Of a stretch of 64,000 nt of DNA, positions 54,601-60,600 are shown piece by piece. The notes under the pieces were generated by a model. The model had not been told where the DNA came from. It did no database searches and worked only from the letters and a program-made list of their open reading frames with translations. Each line of letters opens with the position of its first letter. The first letter of the stretch is position 1. Source of the stretch: Gymnorhina tibicen (Eukaryota > Chordata > Aves > Passeriformes > Artamidae); the NCBI GenBank assembly GCA_013399875.1, contig VXAZ01008153.1, forward strand, positions 62,001 through 126,000, in the 5' to 3' direction. Both the position numbers and the translations under genes were made by a program.

Positions 54601-57600
54601 GAAGTTCCATTCTGCTGTCACAAATTCATCTTTCCTGAAGAACCTGAAATAAATCTACTCATCTGCGAGGATTTTGTCGGGGGAGGGAGGAGGGGAGCCG
54701 TTTTATTCCTTTAATCTCAGAACAGCCACAATCCCCTGCAAGTCCTCCCAGCATTCTTTGTTTGTGATAGAAAAAGGTTTCACCGCGACTGGTGTACAGC
54801 CACATTCCTGTGCCTGTGGGTGCTCTGTGCTTCAGAAACATCCCAGCTGAGGGAAATAACGCACATTGAATTCACAGAATCACACACAACGTTCAGGAAC
54901 AAATCCATAGCAAGTGAGGACTTAAGAGCCCAGAGACTCAAATCCCTACTCTTCACACTCCAGGCACAAGAATTTCTGAGTCCCATAAAGCACAGGGTGT
55001 ATCCTAGCATCAGGTTAAGTAAAATAAGACCAAATGCGTATTAAAATCAAAATCTTACTAATTTTCTCCTCCCTAAGACAGATCAAAACAGTAAAGCCAA
55101 TGTGATAATAATATAATTCAGTTAAAACTAACAGCAGAATTTGAGAACACCCTTCAAGATTTTTGGCTTTCACTAATTAGAAAAAAAAAGCATATAAACA
55201 ACACTTCAAGGTGTTTTTCCAAGCTTGTGAAGACTACATCCATACTTAACTTCATACATACAAATACTCTAAAAGGTAATTTTGTGAACACATGATTTTT
55301 AAATTAAGTTTACACACAAATTTGTAGGATCAGAGATTTAATTTGTATTTGCCTGAGTATCTCCATTAAAAAAGAAACCTTATAAGTAAAACAAGAGGAT
55401 CTTCTGGGATCAGGCATTCCATAAACTTACCGTGGACAACGAGCCTGACCTCCTTCACTTGTTTGCCAGCAGCGTTAGTGGCACTGCACTGGTAGCGACC
55501 CTTGTCAACCCTGCGAGCACTCTTGATGTGGAGAACTTGGTCCCTGTCCAGGAGCTCAACATTGGGATCACCCAAAAACAAGGGCCTGAAACAGAGACCA
55601 TTTTGCTTCACAGAACTCTGCCCCCACCCTTTCAGCATTAATTTAAACTGACAGTAAGAAGAAGAGGTCCTTTGGTGGCAGTAATTGTACCATTCAGCAC
55701 TAAATTAATGGCATTAATCACAAGAGCCACCATGAAGTGACAAGCTATTATGATTAACCCTACTCCTAGCTTCTAAAAGAAAGCAAAGCACAAAAAGTAC
55801 TTTTCTCAGACCTCTAGCATCCAAGCCAGTCTCACACCTGACCTCAGCTCCTGTTCTGAATTTATTTAGCCATGCCAGGCCTTTGCTGATAACAAAATGT
55901 CAACTTACACAGGAATAACATACCCATAGCAAAGAGTAAGGAATTGTCGCAGCAGAGTATCTGTGAGTCCTGACCAATGCCTATACTGAACTACATTGTT
56001 AAACACCAAAAACACCCAGCCCAGCTGGGTTTTCAGCTAATATTTAAGCCATCAAGAATTCTTCTCCTGGTGTGCTTTCCTGGAAGATGAGAAGAGGAAT
56101 GGAAACACGCAGGTTATAAATGTTTTCAAACCTTTACTGTGTGCATGTATATATAACCTTTCAAACCTTTAATGTATGTATGCAGAACTGCGCAAGGCAC
56201 TAGCCAGCAAAATGTTTGATATGAGTTCTGTCTACCAGTAAAAAAATCATCTCAGCTAAACAACTGCATTTTAACTAATGATGTGTTTGAAATTATCCAG
56301 GTAGAATAACTCACAGAATAAACCAAATGAAATGGTTCTGCTTATCTTGCTTCAACAATCATCTTGCACCAAAACCCCAAAATCTACTCTGCAAGTGCCA
56401 ATAACAGGTGAGTTCAAAAAGAAAAGTGGGATGTTACATTTTGATTAAAGAATTTACCACCTCACACCACCCCAAATTCTGATGACACTGAGTTAACACT
56501 AAGTAGTTAAACACTGCACCTCCTCCCTCTTTGCTCTAGGGGAGGACGAGCCTGACACAAATCACAAAAGTTGCAATATACTCACTTGCCATCCTTGAAC
56601 CAGTGAACGTCAGGAACAGGAAAGCCTGTGGCTCTGCATTCCAGACGGATTTCCTGGTTGAGGATGACTGCCACTTCAGCAGGGGTATCGGCACCTACTA
56701 TGCTCGGCGGAACTTTAAAAAGACAAACATTAAGTAAGGCTGGTATTTAGCCAGGGACCCTGTGACTGAAGGGAATGCAGCAGTGGATATTACTGTTCCC
56801 TTGAAACACCTTTAGCGTTCACTGCGAGATTACAACAGCCTATCGTGACAAGCACCTCCACACCTGCACTGGTGAACTGTACCTGGGAACACCCCTACGT
56901 CACACTGCACACCCCAAATACAAAACAAAGCACCACAGCCCACAAATCAAAAGCAGCATTTTGTCTGTGTTGCTACAAGAATGGCAAAGTTTAAGCACTC
57001 ACTGCTTCAGCAGCCAATACTTTACGGTCAGTGAGTGGAAGAATCTATTTATAATGAGTTGAAATTTACTGGCTTCTTAAGTATCAACTGTTTTTCCAAT
57101 CACCAACTAAAACCCAAACCAAACAAAAATCAACCCCAAAGCCATGGAACTAACCAAGTATATGGAGGTTAAACAGCTTCTCAGAACTTCCTGCAACATT
57201 TATGGCTTTGCATGAATATTGTCCTGCGTCCTCAGTAGTAGCTTTCAGGAGCTTCAGTATCTTCCCATTGTGCAAAATCTGGAGAGCACTGCTTTCCACA
57301 ACCTTAGAGGAACCCGAGACATTAGCCTTATGTGATCCAAGCTACAGCAGCCAAGTATCACAGCTGGATTTTTATAAGAAAATGGTAGTTTTAGTGGAAG
57401 GATAATCTGTTTCCTCTTTCAGTTTCAGCACTAATCTCCTGCTCTGCTGCAATCTATTCAATATGGTTTGTAGCTCAGCCTAGGGCAGGGAGTGAGGAAA
57501 CTCCATCCAGCAGCAATGGGCAGTCACAGGAGTGCATGAAGGGACATCTCCTCATCTTAAACTATGACTTAATCAGCTACAAGTGGAAAACAGAGGACTC

Positions 57601-60600
57601 AAAGATAATCCTGAGGAATTCAATTCACCTCCAAAAGTTCTTATTTCACCATCTATAGAATGAAAAAAATGGCAATATTGATCCCCTCTGCATGGACTGG
57701 CATCTACAATACTGGGAGATTGCTAAAGCCAATTCCTAAGGGAATACTGAAAATAAAGAGTTTACATTTGACTTACAGAATTAATGGGTGAGCCATATTA
57801 GAGCACTTAAATAAACATATCCTTCCATGCTCCATGTATTTATTTCGAATGAGTTCTCATGCCAAGCCCTCAAAAGTCCACAGCTATATTAATCCCACGT
57901 ACCTGGATGTCATCCTTATACCAGGAGATGACTGGGAAGGGGTTACCAGTTACTTCACAGAAGAGACTTACAGGGTGATGAACAACCACAGATGTATTTG
58001 TCACCTTATCTTGATCTCTAATTTCAGGAGGAACTGCAAGCAAGTTCAACATCATGATTTAAGTCTTCCATTCCAGTGATTCTCCCCTTCCTCCTTTCCA
58101 TCCCAGTCAAAGACCACTATAAATCAAAATTTCTCAAACCCTTTTCATTCCCTTCCCAACATTTCCATCTTTCTTTTGGCTCTGGACATATCTCCCTTCA
58201 TCCTTTCTTCTCTTTGCCAAAAAGCAGTCTTCTCTTGCCCAACAACAGACTTTCAGGGAAATTCACTCAAACACAAGTACCATCAACATTTTAAGAGAAT
58301 AATCTTAAAATTAATCCAAAATTTAATCTTGAAATCTTGTGTTATTTGCTTAGCATATAAAGGAAGCATATTCCAGATTCATCCTTCCTCTTCACTGGTC
58401 ATCATGCCCCTGTCTATCATTTGTCCCACCATGAATGCAAAGAGAACGGCCTTAAGTGGTGGATTAGAAAGTTCCAACTCCACTGATAAGCCTTGCTGGC
58501 ATGAGATGGGATTCCTGCTCTTCTCAAAACAAGGATATAATCCTGCTCAAGCATTAGAACTAACTACCATGGGAAGTGAACAAGGCTGGAATAAAAGTAG
58601 TTTGTAGGGTTTCTATTTTCTAACTAGGATTCTGAAAGAAGAATACCAGCAACTAGAAATCTCCTAGTCTGTGTTTATTCTGATAACTCTTCTCTTATTT
58701 GAAATGCAGATCTAGCCCTCCATCTGTAACTTCTACAGTACAAAGCTTCATTCGTTATTCGCATTAAAATTTTCAAGCGTAACTGGAGTTTCTACCAATA
58801 AGATGTACCTGGAACCTTGAGCAAAACAAAGATGGTGTGTGGATAAAGTCATGGAGAACAGAAACAACAGTGAAAAAAGAAAAACTACAGAGAGTGTCAG
58901 AAAAATAGGAAGTCCTCAGATGAGATTTTATAATTTAACAGCTCAAGGGCAGATTTGGGCCATGCAATTTCCAACAAGAAAACAGAAGATACTTTTCCAA
59001 GCCAGCTCCCCAAGGGCTGTATGTATTATTTACCATGGACTTTCAGGCTGTATCTCCTCTGTGTGCTCCCAGCCTCGTTGGCTGCCATACAGACATAGTC
59101 CCCATTGTCCGAGGGCGTGAGGGCAGCTATGACCAGCAGGGTCCCATCCTCCAGCACCGAGAGCCCCGGCTCGGCCCCAGTCAGCTCCCTCCCGTTCCGC
59201 AGCCATTTGATGACAGGCTTGGGAATACCTGCAAGGAAAAGGGGAAACGGCCACAAACGCTTTGCTCAGCTCAGAACAAGATTGAACAACTCCCGCTGCT
59301 TGCTGGAAGTCTTGCTGGAAGGATAACACACAGGGAGGCCAGGAGCTTCCAAGAGGAAGCCCCAGCTGTTACAGGATGATTTTAACATTAAAAATCTTCA
59401 TCCTAAACATTGTTAAAATCCTTGTTGGCTAGCAATGACTTTCCACAGGATTTCCACACACAGTGGTTATTTAAATCACTGTTAGTTTGAATTTTTCCAT
59501 ATAAAGCATACATGGAAAATACAGTGTGGATTGGACATTTTTACAGCAGCTTTATAATTTGCAATGGTCAGCAGAAAAAGATCCTTTTGTACAAGGTTAC
59601 AAGGGGTAACCAAGACACTCACCTTTTGCAGGGCATGGGAACGCAATGCGCTGGTTGGCCACTCTTTCTTGGAAGGGGCTATTGAATGGAGGGTCCAGGT
59701 CCTCGATAGTCGGAGACTCTGAAAGAAAATTAGACCCAAAAAACTGCATGATCTCTGCTCCAAATGTAAAAATACAGTTTGACAACACATAACACTAAGT
59801 CTCTCTCATTCACACAACGTCACATTCCAATAACCCTCTTTACATTGACTGGAATGGGGACTATACAAGGAGTCTCCATTTCAGCAGGAATATTTAGGAA
59901 GTCAGAAGTAAAAAGAGGCTTTCAAACTTGACAGAAAATAGTTCTCTTTAAATCTCGCTATATTTATTTTGAAGGCAATGTTTCTGCATAATCTGAAAAA
60001 TATTATTTAAACCGTTTTTTCCCCACACCACATATTTTAGTGCTACTGCCATCCTTTGTTCTCAAGTCTCATTTTAAATTTGTGTGCAGACTGAGACTAT
60101 ATGAAGAATATTCTTTACAATTACATAAAGTTACTGAGAGTTCTTTGTTGTCTGTAAGAAGTGTTTCTCAGCACCTCTAATCCAAAGGGATCAGAATGTT
60201 GCCTTTAGACTTTTGCAAAGAAGAACTAGTTCCTGCTTAGCTTAAGTCAGTCATGCTCCACTGACATCTGTCAGCCCCTCAGGTGAGGAGTTAGACTACA
60301 TATTTAAATTGGCATGTTGACCACTTAACCCTTTCACCATTTCAACATCATTTTTTAATTTAAATATATATATAGAGACAGAGGGAGAAAGTGAGAGCAT
60401 GCGCTTTTTTTTTTATTTCTGCAACCTCTCCAAAGACTATTTGCTCATTCTAATTCTCCTCAATTACCGTCAGAACATAACATCTAAACCAGATGTGGCT
60501 TTTGCATCACGTAACAGTGGGCGGCAGAGAGCCCTGCCCTGCAAAGCCCAACCCCACGGCACTGGCAGGGCGTCCCTGCCAGCCCGGGCCAGGCCAGGAG

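Larger units (their letters stand above)
55586..59033. other. Introns around w4 and w5
   Basis: The introns 55586-56585, 56713-57154, 57303-57902 and 58034-59033 hold no repeat or additional exon that I recognise. Confidence 0.55.

Noticed and set aside
57278..57278. ctccag as the main acceptor of the w4 second exon
   Set aside because: It gives an 85-residue domain missing expected residues before strand E. The upstream tctaag gives 93 residues. Kept only as a possible alternative site.
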